NCBI GenBank assembly: GCA_937934165.1
Contig: CALGZX010000155.1
Location: 1 to 24,324, forward strand
From: an uncultured Collinsella sp.
GTDB lineage: Bacteria > Actinomycetota > Coriobacteriia > Coriobacteriales > Coriobacteriaceae
Direction: 5' to 3'
Length of the DNA: 24,324 nucleotides
In this document: positions 15,417 to 22,148 of the stretch, piece after piece
Layout of the letters: each line of letters begins with the position of its first letter
How positions within the stretch are numbered: the stretch's first letter is position 1
Notes under the pieces: model-generated
What the model saw: the letters and a program-made list of their open reading frames with translations, nothing else
Databases searched by the model: none
What the model was told of the DNA's origin: nothing
Program-made: the position numbers and the translations under genes

Positions 15417-16451
15417 ATGGGTAAAACGGTTCTTACCTTCGGCGAGATCATGATGAGGCTCTCGCCCAAAGACCATCTGCGCATTGAGCAGGCGACCGAG
15501 TTTGATGTCCGCTACGGCGGCGCCGAGGCAAACACCGCGCTTTCTCTGGCTTACCAAGGTGACAAGGCCGCTTACGTCTCCGTTGTCCCGGCCAACCGTC
15601 TGGGCGAGTGCGCCCTGCGTTCGCTCAAGGTTTACGACGTCGACACCACGCGCGTCGTGCGTCAGGGCGACCGTCTTGGCTCCTATGTGTTTGAGATCGG
15701 TGCCTCGCAGCGCGGCAACGGCTGCGTCTACGACCGCAAGTACTCGGCCATCAGCATGGCCAAGCGCGACGTCTTTGACTGGGACGAGATCCTCAAGGGC
15801 ATCGATGTCTTCTATTTCTCCGGCGTGACGCCCGCTGTCTCCGACGAGATGGCAGCTGCGTGCAAAGACGCCCTCACCGCCTGCCGCACCAAGGGCATCA
15901 CCACCGTGTGCGACGTTAACTATCGCGGCAAGATGTGGTCGCCTGAGAAGTCGCAGGCAACCATGAAGGAGCTCCTGCCGCTCGTCGACATCTGCATCGC
16001 CAACGACGAGGACGCGCCTGCCGGCCTCGGTATGACCTGCGTCTCCGGCTCCCTTGCCCACGGCATCGAGGAGCGCGACACCTACGTCGAGATGGCCCGC
16101 CAGATCTGCGCCGAGTACGGCTGCAAGAAGGTCGCCTCGGTCGTCCGCAACATTTCCTGCGTCGAGCGCTCCATCTGGATGGGCATGCTCTATGACGCCG
16201 AGAGCGGCGCGCACTGGTTCTCCCCTGCCCACGACGTGCACGTGCTCGAGGGCGTTGCCGCCGGCGATGCTTTTAACGCCGGCTTGGTCCACGCCCTCAT
16301 CAACGACTTTGATCCACAGGACGCCGTCAACTACGCGATTGCGGCCTCGATCCTCAAGCTCACCATCAAGGGCGATTCCAATCTGGTGACCGCCGACGAG
16401 ATTGCCGCCGTGGCAAACGCCGCCGACGGTGGCACTCGCGTCGCACGCTAA
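15417..16451 (+). CDS. kdgK: 2-dehydro-3-deoxygluconokinase (KDG kinase, PfkB family)
   Basis: A 344-residue PfkB/ribokinase-family sugar kinase that phosphorylates 2-keto-3-deoxygluconate to KDPG with ATP. Visible: N-terminal substrate motif GEIMMRLSP and the GG-A-E-A-N-T-A-L signature (about 34-42), NYRGKMWS in the middle (kinase substrate region), and the C-terminal catalytic motif EGVAAGDAFNAGLVHAL with the anion-hole GD. The start at 15417 is chosen for AAAAAGGAG about ten bases upstream; an earlier start would run through the leader hairpin. It heads an operon with the KDPG aldolase gene 254 bp downstream. Recognition as KDG kinase rather than another PfkB kinase rests on the motifs and the adjacent aldolase gene. 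Confidence 0.9.
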   Translation: MGKTVLTFGEIMMRLSPKDHLRIEQATEFDVRYGGAEANTALSLAYQGDKAAYVSVVPANRLGECALRSLKVYDVDTTRVVRQGDRLGSYVFEIGASQRGNGCVYDRKYSAISMAKRDVFDWDEILKGIDVFYFSGVTPAVSDEMAAACKDALTACRTKGITTVCDVNYRGKMWSPEKSQATMKELLPLVDICIANDEDAPAGLGMTCVSGSLAHGIEERDTYVEMARQICAEYGCKKVASVVRNISCVERSIWMGMLYDAESGAHWFSPAHDVHVLEGVAAGDAFNAGLVHALINDFDPQDAVNYAIAASILKLTIKGDSNLVTADEIAAVANAADGGTRVAR

Positions 16452-16465
16452 TCCGTCTCCATTCC

Positions 16466-16655
16466 GCGGGCCGCAGCTTTCCAATCCCATACCCCTGCGG
16501 CCCGCTCCCCGATTCCTCCGGTCGGGCAAAACCACCAGTCCCATTCCGGTTTTGCCTGGCATTCCCTACATGACTGGTCGAGCAGCCGGTTTTGGAATTG
16601 CTTGTGACCCCAAGCAGTGCCTCCGATAACCAATTCAAAATCGGCTCCTGACCAG
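16466..16655 (+). other. Structured spacer between kdgK and kdgA (three successive hairpins)
   Basis: The 254-bp intercistronic gap has three strong inverted repeats: GCGGGCCGCAG/CTGCGGCCCGC (16466-16476, 16495-16505); GGCAAAACC/GGTTTTGCC (16525-16533, 16548-16556); and a large nested one with outer stem CTGGTC/GACCAG (16574-16579, 16650-16655), middle stem 16584-16600 with 16630-16646 (few mismatches), and inner GCTTG/CAAGC (16600-16604, 16611-16615). No coding frame is convincing. It could set unequal kdgK and kdgA expression, or be a cluster of repetitive palindromes. Confidence 0.65.
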
Positions 16656-16705
16656 CACATTTGGCAATTACGCGCCCATGCGCGCCACACATCGAAAGGA
16701 ACATC

Positions 16706-17347
16706 ATGTTCGATCAGTTCTACACCACGCTTGAGTCCCTGGGCATCGTGCCGGTCGTCGTGCTCGACAAGGTCGAGGACGCCGCCCCGCTCGCCCACGC
16801 CCTTATGGCGGCCGGCATGAAGTCCGCCGAGGTCACCTTCCGCACCGCCTGCGCCGCCGAGTGCATCGCCGCTATGGCCGAGGCCGAGCCCGAGATGTGC
16901 GTTGGTGCCGGCACCGTCCTGACCGTCGAGCAGGTTGAGCAGGCTCGCGCCGCCGGTGCCAAGTTCATCGTCTCCCCGGGTTATAACGAGGACGTCGTGA
17001 AGCACTGCATCGACATCGACCTGCCTGTCCTTCCCGGCACCGTGACCCCCTCCGAGGTCACCGCAGCCGAAAATCTGGGCCTCAAGGTCACCAAGTTCTT
17101 CCCCGCGTCCCAGTATGGCGGCCTGAACACCATCAAGGCCCTCGCCGCTCCGTTTGTCGGTCACCGCTTTATGCCTACCGGCGGCGTGAGCACCGCCAAC
17201 GTCGAGGAGTACCTGAGCTCCTCCGCCATCATCGCCTGCGGTGGCACCTGGATGGTCAAGCCGGCCCTGTTTGCCGACGGCGACTTCTCCAAGGTCGAGC
17301 AGATCGCCCGCGAGGCCATGGATGTCGTCAAGAAGGTCCGCGGCTAG
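16706..17347 (+). CDS. kdgA: KDPG/KHG aldolase
   Basis: A 213-residue class I aldolase that splits 2-keto-3-deoxy-6-phosphogluconate to pyruvate and glyceraldehyde 3-phosphate. The TIM-barrel markers are present: E39-region EVTFRT for the catalytic glutamate, the GAGTVLT loop, SPGYNEDVV, LPGTVTPSE, the Schiff-base lysine in KFFPAS, and the phosphate loop PTGGVS. Length matches Eda/KdgA (about 210). GAAAGGA six bases before the ATG fixes the start. It follows kdgK after an unusually long structured gap and ends at a strong terminator. The symbol eda is equally used for this enzyme. Confidence 0.95.
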   Translation: MFDQFYTTLESLGIVPVVVLDKVEDAAPLAHALMAAGMKSAEVTFRTACAAECIAAMAEAEPEMCVGAGTVLTVEQVEQARAAGAKFIVSPGYNEDVVKHCIDIDLPVLPGTVTPSEVTAAENLGLKVTKFFPASQYGGLNTIKALAAPFVGHRFMPTGGVSTANVEEYLSSSAIIACGGTWMVKPALFADGDFSKVEQIAREAMDVVKKVRG

Positions 17348-17364
17348 GTTTAGCTCTCTATCGT

Positions 17365-17402
17365 GAAAGGGGGCGTACCCTAGACCTCGCCCCCTTTCTT
17401 TT
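17365..17402 (+). terminator. Rho-independent terminator of kdgK-kdgA
   Basis: Perfect 11-bp stem GAAAGGGGGCG/CGCCCCCTTTC with a 12-base loop, followed by TTTT, 18 bp after the kdgA stop. Confidence 0.92.
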
Positions 17403-17406
17403 AAAA

Positions 17407-17660
17407 CGGCTCGGAAGCGCGCCGTTTCCGTCACGAGCAAGAACCAAAACCGTCTTGCATGCTGATAGAACGTGACGGAAGCGACACGCCCCCGAGCCGC
17501 TTTGTATACTCGGCTGGCAACCGCGCCCAGCCGAGCCACATCGACGAAAGCCGAGCCATCAAAACAGCTGCGGCGCCGTCTGGAGGAATGGACCCTTGCT
17601 TCCGGTCTTTTCTTCCAAGCGGCGCCGCGGCTTTGTGCCCCGGTTACACCGCAACTTATA
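17407..17660. other. Densely structured non-coding region between kdgA and gntR-type gene
   Basis: Nested inverted repeats fill this gap. First domain: CGGCTCGG/CCGAGCCG (17407-17414, 17492-17499), inside it TTCCGTCACG/CGTGACGGAA (17426-17435, 17471-17480), and inside that GCAAGA/TCTTGC (17437-17442, 17453-17458). Second: CTCGGCTGG/CCAGCCGAG (17509-17517, 17527-17535). Third: GCGGCGCCG/CGGCGCCGC around 17569-17628, followed on the minus strand by TGTTTT, which may terminate the gntR transcript. A -10-like TATACT at 17505-17510 with GCGACA 18 bp upstream could start a plus-strand RNA. No known RNA family was recognised. Confidence 0.5.
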
Positions 17661-17670
17661 TGGGGATTGA

Positions 17671-18363
17671 TTAGATGAACGAGTCTTTGGACAGCTCAAA
17701 ATAGTCGGGATGCAAGGCGATAACCGGGCCCTGCTCCTCGGGCATCAGGTGCAAGTGCGTCTCTGCCAGATAACTCGCCGTGTCGGTATCGCCCCTCTTA
17801 ATGGCCTCGAGAATCCGGCGATGCTGCCGACGAATCGGCTCCCAATCCAGATTCTGCGACACCATACGCAACCAGTTGTATCGCTCAAAATGCGTATTGA
17901 CGCTCTTCATCCAATCCCACAACATGTGGCGGCCGGCAATCTCAAAACACGTCTCATGGAACAGGTTGTCCAGATCGAAAAAGCGACGTGTTTCGCTATG
18001 GTCGAGTGACTCGGACTCGGCAAGAATCTGCTCAAGCCGCTGCTTTTGCTCGGGCGTAGCAGCCGAACAACATTTAATGAGCACGCTTCTCTCGAGCTTC
18101 TCGCGCAAGAAACAAGCGTTCTCGGCGCGTTCCATGCTGATCTTAGAAACGTAGGTGCCGCTTTTGGGACGCGTTTCCACCAGCTCCTGCTCACGCAGGC
18201 GCACAAAGGACTCGCGAATGGGCGTGCGCCCGATTCCCGTCTCCTTTTCCAGACCAATCGCCGAAAGGCGCGTGCCGGGCTTGAGCTCGGCATAGATGAT
18301 CTTGGAGCGCAATGCGTTGTATGCCTGATCTTGCAGGCTCTGATAATGCTGGTGCTGTTCCAT
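17671..18363 (-). CDS. GntR family regulator, FadR/FCD subfamily
   Basis: A 230-residue regulator. The N-terminal winged helix (about 8-75) shows ALRSKIIYAELKPGTRLSAI, GIGRTPIRESFVRL and KSGTYVSK. The C-terminal half is an all-helical FCD ligand domain, with a possible metal-site pattern D-L-x-N-L-F-H (about 130) and H-x-x-I-L-x-A-I near the end. The start at 18363 is preceded by GAGGG; an extended frame to 18477 would run through the palindrome at 18435-18503. It converges on the kdg operon and is its nearest second regulator, so control of sugar-acid genes is plausible but not shown. Its own promoter was not resolved. Confidence 0.88.
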   Translation of the reverse strand: MEQHQHYQSLQDQAYNALRSKIIYAELKPGTRLSAIGLEKETGIGRTPIRESFVRLREQELVETRPKSGTYVSKISMERAENACFLREKLERSVLIKCCSAATPEQKQRLEQILAESESLDHSETRRFFDLDNLFHETCFEIAGRHMLWDWMKSVNTHFERYNWLRMVSQNLDWEPIRRQHRRILEAIKRGDTDTASYLAETHLHLMPEEQGPVIALHPDYFELSKDSFI

Positions 18364-18434
18364 AAAGCCCTCGGATAAACCCTCGGTTAATCGAATACCA
18401 CCATGCAATACTATCGCATCCCCCGCCCCCTCAT

Positions 18435-18503
18435 AAGTTGCGGTGGAATAGTTCCTGCTCAAAGCCGTCAGCAGCAAAAACAGGAACTATTCCACCGCAA
18501 CTT
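18435..18503. repeat. 23-bp perfect inverted repeat upstream of the GntR gene
   Basis: Arms at 18435-18457 and 18481-18503 are exact reverse complements (outer bases AAGTTGCGGTGGAATAGTTC) around a 23-base loop. A 13-base piece, ATAAGTTGCGGTG (18433-18445), recurs inverted at 17647-17659 just past the other end of the GntR gene. Confidence 0.88.
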
Positions 18504-18561
18504 CCAACAGTCTTTTTGGGACGGGGCTTTTTTGGCTACCCTGAGCCGCAGGTCGGCCCCT

Positions 18562-18723
18562 TGCCACAAAAGGGGCCCATCTACTACGTTAACACGGATA
18601 GCCTCGGCCATACCGAAAACCGTGAAAACAAAACCGCAGGTAGACAGCTTGTCGATTTTCAAAATAGCCGGCTATGGTTGACCTCTGCGGCTTAAACGTA
18701 GTAGATAGGCCCTATTCGTGGCA
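18562..18723. mobile_element. 162-bp MITE-like element with 29-bp terminal inverted repeats
   Basis: Ends 18562-18590 and 18695-18723 are inverted repeats matching at 25 of 29 positions, with an exact ATCTACTACGTT inner part. The interior is itself structured: CCGCAG/CTGCGG, the 12-bp palindrome ATAGCCGGCTAT and GATTTTCAAAAT. No reading frame is convincing. It lies in the 569-bp gap between the GntR and ATPase genes. A non-autonomous mobile element or a repeated structured RNA would both fit. Confidence 0.65.
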
Positions 18724-18743
18724 CAGCACTACTCCATCCCAAA

Positions 18744-18773
18744 TTGGCAACCCGAGCCCTCGTGAGTTGCCAA
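18744..18773. repeat. Small palindrome near the ATPase gene
   Basis: TTGGCAAC (18744-18751) and GTTGCCAA (18766-18773) form a perfect 8-bp stem with CGA/TCG pairing inside. It sits between the MITE-like element and the 10-bp tandem repeats. Confidence 0.6.
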
Positions 18774-18845
18774 CAAGCTGTTCGCCCAGCGCTTTATCCG
18801 CGCGGCATTCGGAAAATAGCACCACCGTAAGAACCCGCGAACAGC

Positions 18846-18915
18846 GCTATACGTTGCTATATCTCACTATACTTTGCTATATCTTGCTATACTTTGCTAT
18901 ACTTTGCTATATCTT
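18846..18915 (+). repeat. Seven tandem 10-bp repeats of -10-like boxes before the ATPase gene
   Basis: Seven consecutive 10-bp units with consensus GCTATAYYTT (single variants such as GCTATACGTT and ACTATACTTT) run without a gap from 18846 to 18915. Every unit contains TATACT, TATATC or TATACG, so -10-like hexamers recur once per helical turn. The array ends 17 bp before the ATPase start codon and likely includes its promoter. Copy number may change by slippage. Confidence 0.93.
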
Positions 18916-18932
18916 GAGCAAAGGTGGCTCAC

Positions 18933-20024
18933 ATGCAAACAAACCCTTTTAAGCCCACAGCAGGTAAAACACCTCCCACGATTATCGGCCGCGAAGATGT
19001 ACTTGAAGAATTCAGTGAAGGCCTCACCAACGGGCCTGGTGCCCCTGGGCGCCTAATGCGCATAGCCGGCGTCCGTGGAACGGGCAAGACAGTCCTCCTT
19101 GACGAGTGCTCACGTTTGGCGCAAAGCCGTGGCTGGACGGTCATAAAAGAGGTCGCAACCGAGGGACTTTGCCAGCGCATTCTCGAACAGCTGCAGCCCA
19201 AATTCCAGGCCAAACACGCCAGATTTGAGCCCACCGTAGCTGGCATATCCATCGGCAGCATAGATATTGAGCGAATCGGCCCATCGCTACGCGACGCCAT
19301 GAGACAGACAATATCCAGGAATGAAAATGGCCTGCTCATCACTCTCGACGAGGTTCAAGACGCAGAGCTCGATGAGGTCCGAACGCTCTCCATTGCGATT
19401 CAGCAGGTTATCGGCGAAGACCTTGATATCGCCTTTGTTTTTGCTGGGCTGCCTTCGATGATTGAAAGCATCATCAACGGAAAGACACTTACGTTTTTGC
19501 GCCGTGCCCTCCCCTTTGATCTGAAGGCTGTGGCAGTAACCGAAGTGTCGTACTCCCTCGAGGAAACCATTGAAGCGTCTGGCATGGAGTTGCAGCCAGG
19601 TATTGCCGGCCAACTTGCCGAGGCAACGCAAGGCTATCCTTTCATGATCCAACTCGTTGGATACTACGCATGGCAGTTGGCAAGACGCGCGCACACAGCG
19701 ATTATTGGAGAAGAAGAAGCCGAGCGTGGCATTGCAACGGCACGCGAACGCTTCTGCGCCATGGTGATTGAGCCCGCGCTGCAGCGCATTCCGCCCACGT
19801 GCATCGCTTATCTGCTGAGCATGGCGTCTTTGGGGCAGACGAGCTCGACCAGCATGGTTGCCGATGCCCTAAACAAAACGCCTCAACAGGTGAGCTCCGT
19901 CCGCAGCCGCCTGTTAAGAGAATCGATTATCGAGGCTCCTTCGTACGGCAAGGTCTCATTTGCCATCCCCTACATGCGCGACTACCTCTACGAACACAAA
20001 GCCGAACTGGAAGTTGAACTGTAG
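18933..20024 (+). CDS. Stand-alone AAA+ ATPase (AAA_16/ORC-like) of unknown function
   Basis: A 363-residue protein. The N-terminus (NPFKPTAGKTPPTIIGREDV) and Walker A GVRGTGKT (46-53) mark the actinobacterial 'ATP-binding protein' family related to ORC/Cdc6 and AAA_16 ATPases. Walker B is LLITLDEVQD with D139 and E140; a sensor-1-like AFVFAGLPS follows. The lid region (QPGIAGQLAEATQGYPFMIQ) and a C-terminal winged-helix-like segment (about 280-350) complete it. The ATG at 18933 follows AAAGGTGG; a GTG nine bases earlier is less likely. The gene is AT-richer than its neighbours, has no functional partner, and is bracketed by repeats, suggesting acquisition. Its job (regulator, defence, plasmid- or phage-derived function) cannot be decided. 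Confidence 0.88.
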   Translation: MQTNPFKPTAGKTPPTIIGREDVLEEFSEGLTNGPGAPGRLMRIAGVRGTGKTVLLDECSRLAQSRGWTVIKEVATEGLCQRILEQLQPKFQAKHARFEPTVAGISIGSIDIERIGPSLRDAMRQTISRNENGLLITLDEVQDAELDEVRTLSIAIQQVIGEDLDIAFVFAGLPSMIESIINGKTLTFLRRALPFDLKAVAVTEVSYSLEETIEASGMELQPGIAGQLAEATQGYPFMIQLVGYYAWQLARRAHTAIIGEEEAERGIATARERFCAMVIEPALQRIPPTCIAYLLSMASLGQTSSTSMVADALNKTPQQVSSVRSRLLRESIIEAPSYGKVSFAIPYMRDYLYEHKAELEVEL

Positions 20025-20055
20025 AAACGGCAACTGCCCTGCAAGGTGAAAACCG

Positions 20056-20200
20056 TTTTCGTACGGATTTAAAGCAGACGTAAACGGTTTTCGTCTTGAT
20101 TTGCGTCCGAAATTAAGACGTAAATTGCGCTTTCGTACGCTTATTACCAGACGCAAATTGTTTTCGTCCGGCTATGCGTCCCCAATCTAGACGCAAAGAG
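20056..20200. repeat. Four-unit degenerate array with alternating unit length
   Basis: Units at 20056-20087, 20088-20129, 20130-20160 and 20161-20200 (32, 42, 31, 40 bp). Each begins YTTTCGT and ends near GACGYAAA; the longer units 2 and 4 carry an extra TGCGTCC...AAT segment. Begin and end are partly complementary (CCGTTTTCGT against ACGTAAACGG), so each unit can fold. It starts 31 bp after the ATPase stop and runs into the terminator at 20193. It is too short and irregular to be a CRISPR array. Confidence 0.7.
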
Positions 20201-20232
20201 CCCCGAGCTCGTATGAACTCGGGGCTCTTTGC
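20193..20232. terminator. Bidirectional terminator between ATPase and dehydratase genes
   Basis: A perfect 15-bp stem GCAAAGAGCCCCGAG/CTCGGGGCTCTTTGC with a ten-base loop. The A- and T-rich outer bases suit termination of both converging transcripts. The left arm overlaps the last unit of the array. Confidence 0.85.
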
Positions 20233-20270
20233 GCCACGCATCTATGAGAGGGAATCGATGCGCCCGGGCG

Positions 20271-22049
20271 CTACTCCATGTAGCCACCCTGAATGGCGGA
20301 AACTGCATGTTCGGTAAAGAACTTGAGCGTGCCGGAGGTGTAACGATTAGCCTTGGGCTTCCAAGCGGCGCGACGCTCGGCCAGGACGGCGTCGACCTCG
20401 GCCGGCTCCATCTCCTTGCCGGCGATGCCCACGATGGACAGCGAGCGCTCGGGGATGTCGATCTGGATCAGGTCGCCTTCCTCGATCAGGGCAATCGGGC
20501 CGCCCACGGCAGCCTCGGGCGAAACATGACCGATAGCCGGGCCCTTGGAGGCGCCGGAGAAGCGGCCGTCGGTGATCAGGGCAATGCTTGCGCCCAGCTC
20601 GGGGTCGCTGGCGATAGCCTCGGTGGTGTAGAACATCTCGGGCATGCCGGAGCCCTTGGGGCCCTCATAACGAATGATGACGGCATCGCCGGGCTTGATC
20701 TCGTGCGTCAGGACGGCGTGGATAGCGTCCTCCTCACAATCGAACGGGCGAGCCTTAAGCGTGGCCCGGAACATCTCGCGCGGAACAACCGTGTGTTTGA
20801 CGACGGCACCCTCGGGGGCAAGGTTGCCGTGGAGGATGGCGATAGAGCCGTCGGTACCAAAAGCCTGGTCAAACGGGCGAATAATGTCTTCGCGCTTGAG
20901 GTTCCACTTCTCCAAGTAGCGGCCGCACTTCTCGTAGTAGCCGTTGTTCTTAAGGTCCTCGAGGTTTTCGCCGAGGGTCTTGCCGGTGACGGTCATAACG
21001 TCGAGGTGAAGCATCGACTTGATCTCCTCCATGATGCGCGGCACGCCACCCGCATAGTAGAAGAACTGCGCCGGCCACTCACCTGCGGGGCGAACGTTGA
21101 GCAGGTAGTGGGCGCCACGGTGCAGGCGATCGAAGTCGTCGGCGGACATCTCGATGCCAAACTCGCGGGCAATCGCGGGGATATGCAGCAGCGAGTTGGT
21201 GGAGCCCGAAATGGCACCGTGGACCATAATGAGGTTCTCGAAGGACTCCTTGGTCACGATGTCGCGCGGGCACAGGTTGTGTTCGGAGAGCCACACGGAC
21301 TGACGGCCGGCCTCGCGCGCAAACTCACGCAGATCGGAGCTGGTTGCGGGCAGCAGGGCCGTGCCGGGGAGCATAAGGCCCAGGGCCTCGGCGGTAACCT
21401 GCATGGTCGAGGCGGTGCCCATAAAGGAGCAGGCGCCGCAGCTGGGGCATGCGTTGTGCTTGGCAAACTCAAGCTCCTCGCGGGAGATCTCGCCGCGCTC
21501 GTAGCGAGCAGAAATCGCGCCGAGCTGCTCCAGGGTCAACAGATCGGGGCCGGCATCCATGACACCGCCGGTGACAACGATGGAGGGGATGTTGATGCGG
21601 CCCATGGCCATGAGGTTCGCGGGCAAGCCCTTATCGCAGCTGGCGACGAAGACACCGGCATCGAACGGGGTGGCCTTGGCGTGGATCTCGATCATGTTGG
21701 CGATCATGTCGCGGCTGGGCAGCGAGTAGTTAATGCCGTCGTGGCCCTGGGCCTCACCGTCGCAAATGTCGGTGCAGAAGTAACGGGCGCCGTGGCCACC
21801 AGCCTCGGCAACGCCAGCGCGCACCTCCTCGACCAGCTCGAACAGGCCGGCAGAACCCGGGTGCGAATCGCCAAAGGTCGACTCGATGATGACCTGCGGC
21901 TTGTCCAGGTCTTCGATGCTCCAGCCAGAGCCCAGGCGCAGCGGGTCCATCTCGGGGCTGATGGTGCGGAACTTGCCAGAACGCGGCTGCAGCTTGGCAA
22001 CCAGGTCGGCGGCCTCCTGCTGAATCTGTGCTTTGGTCTTCTCGTCCAT
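20271..22049 (-). CDS. IlvD/Edd family dehydratase, probably for a sugar acid
   Basis: A 592-residue iron-sulfur dehydratase. Cluster cysteines are visible in FCTDICDGEAQGH (about 91-103), SCDKGLPANLMA (about 138-149) and CPSCGACSFMGTAS (about 203-216). Other family blocks: HGAISGSTNSLLHIPA, DVMTVTGKTLGENL, GNLAPEGAVVKHT and ITDGRFSGASKGPAIGH. Several of these resemble the E. coli sugar-acid dehydratase YjhG more than I would expect for a biosynthetic IlvD, and the gene follows a GntP permease, so dehydration of an aldonate such as gluconate to a 2-keto-3-deoxy acid is the best guess. Plain dihydroxy-acid dehydratase (ilvD) remains possible. The start at 22049 follows AGAGGAG; a longer frame to 22085 has no such site. 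Confidence 0.9.
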   Translation of the reverse strand: MDEKTKAQIQQEAADLVAKLQPRSGKFRTISPEMDPLRLGSGWSIEDLDKPQVIIESTFGDSHPGSAGLFELVEEVRAGVAEAGGHGARYFCTDICDGEAQGHDGINYSLPSRDMIANMIEIHAKATPFDAGVFVASCDKGLPANLMAMGRINIPSIVVTGGVMDAGPDLLTLEQLGAISARYERGEISREELEFAKHNACPSCGACSFMGTASTMQVTAEALGLMLPGTALLPATSSDLREFAREAGRQSVWLSEHNLCPRDIVTKESFENLIMVHGAISGSTNSLLHIPAIAREFGIEMSADDFDRLHRGAHYLLNVRPAGEWPAQFFYYAGGVPRIMEEIKSMLHLDVMTVTGKTLGENLEDLKNNGYYEKCGRYLEKWNLKREDIIRPFDQAFGTDGSIAILHGNLAPEGAVVKHTVVPREMFRATLKARPFDCEEDAIHAVLTHEIKPGDAVIIRYEGPKGSGMPEMFYTTEAIASDPELGASIALITDGRFSGASKGPAIGHVSPEAAVGGPIALIEEGDLIQIDIPERSLSIVGIAGKEMEPAEVDAVLAERRAAWKPKANRYTSGTLKFFTEHAVSAIQGGYME

Positions 22050-22080
22050 GATGTTCTCCTCTTTTGGTTTGAACGGTTGT

Positions 22081-22135
22081 ACCAATCGTTGGTGAATAAA
22101 TCTGGTGTAGGTGGCTGCCGAGCGATGTGCTCGGC
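22081..22135 (-). promoter_or_regulatory. Spacer between permease and dehydratase genes with a dyad and hairpin
   Basis: The 99-bp gap holds a hairpin GCCGAGC/GCTCGGC (22117-22123, 22129-22135) and a perfect dyad ACCAA-TCG-TTGGT (22081-22093). The hairpin could tune read-through or message stability; the dyad could be an internal operator. No function is shown. Confidence 0.35.
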
Positions 22136-22148
22136 AAAAGATGCCCGA

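Noticed and set aside
16448..17539. A 363-residue minus-strand frame across kdgA
   Set aside because: It is opposite the KDPG aldolase gene, runs through a terminator and hairpins, and has no recognisable motif.
17407..17660. tmRNA, RNase P, SRP or T-box element in the structured gap
   Set aside because: The conserved cores of these RNAs were looked for and not found, and no downstream gene on the same strand suits a riboswitch.
18846..18915. Tandem repeats as a coding repeat
   Set aside because: A 10-bp period shifts the frame each unit, and a better-placed start with a ribosome site follows the array.
20056..20200. Repeat array as a CRISPR
   Set aside because: Only four degenerate units of alternating length, no constant repeat with unique spacers, and no cas genes.
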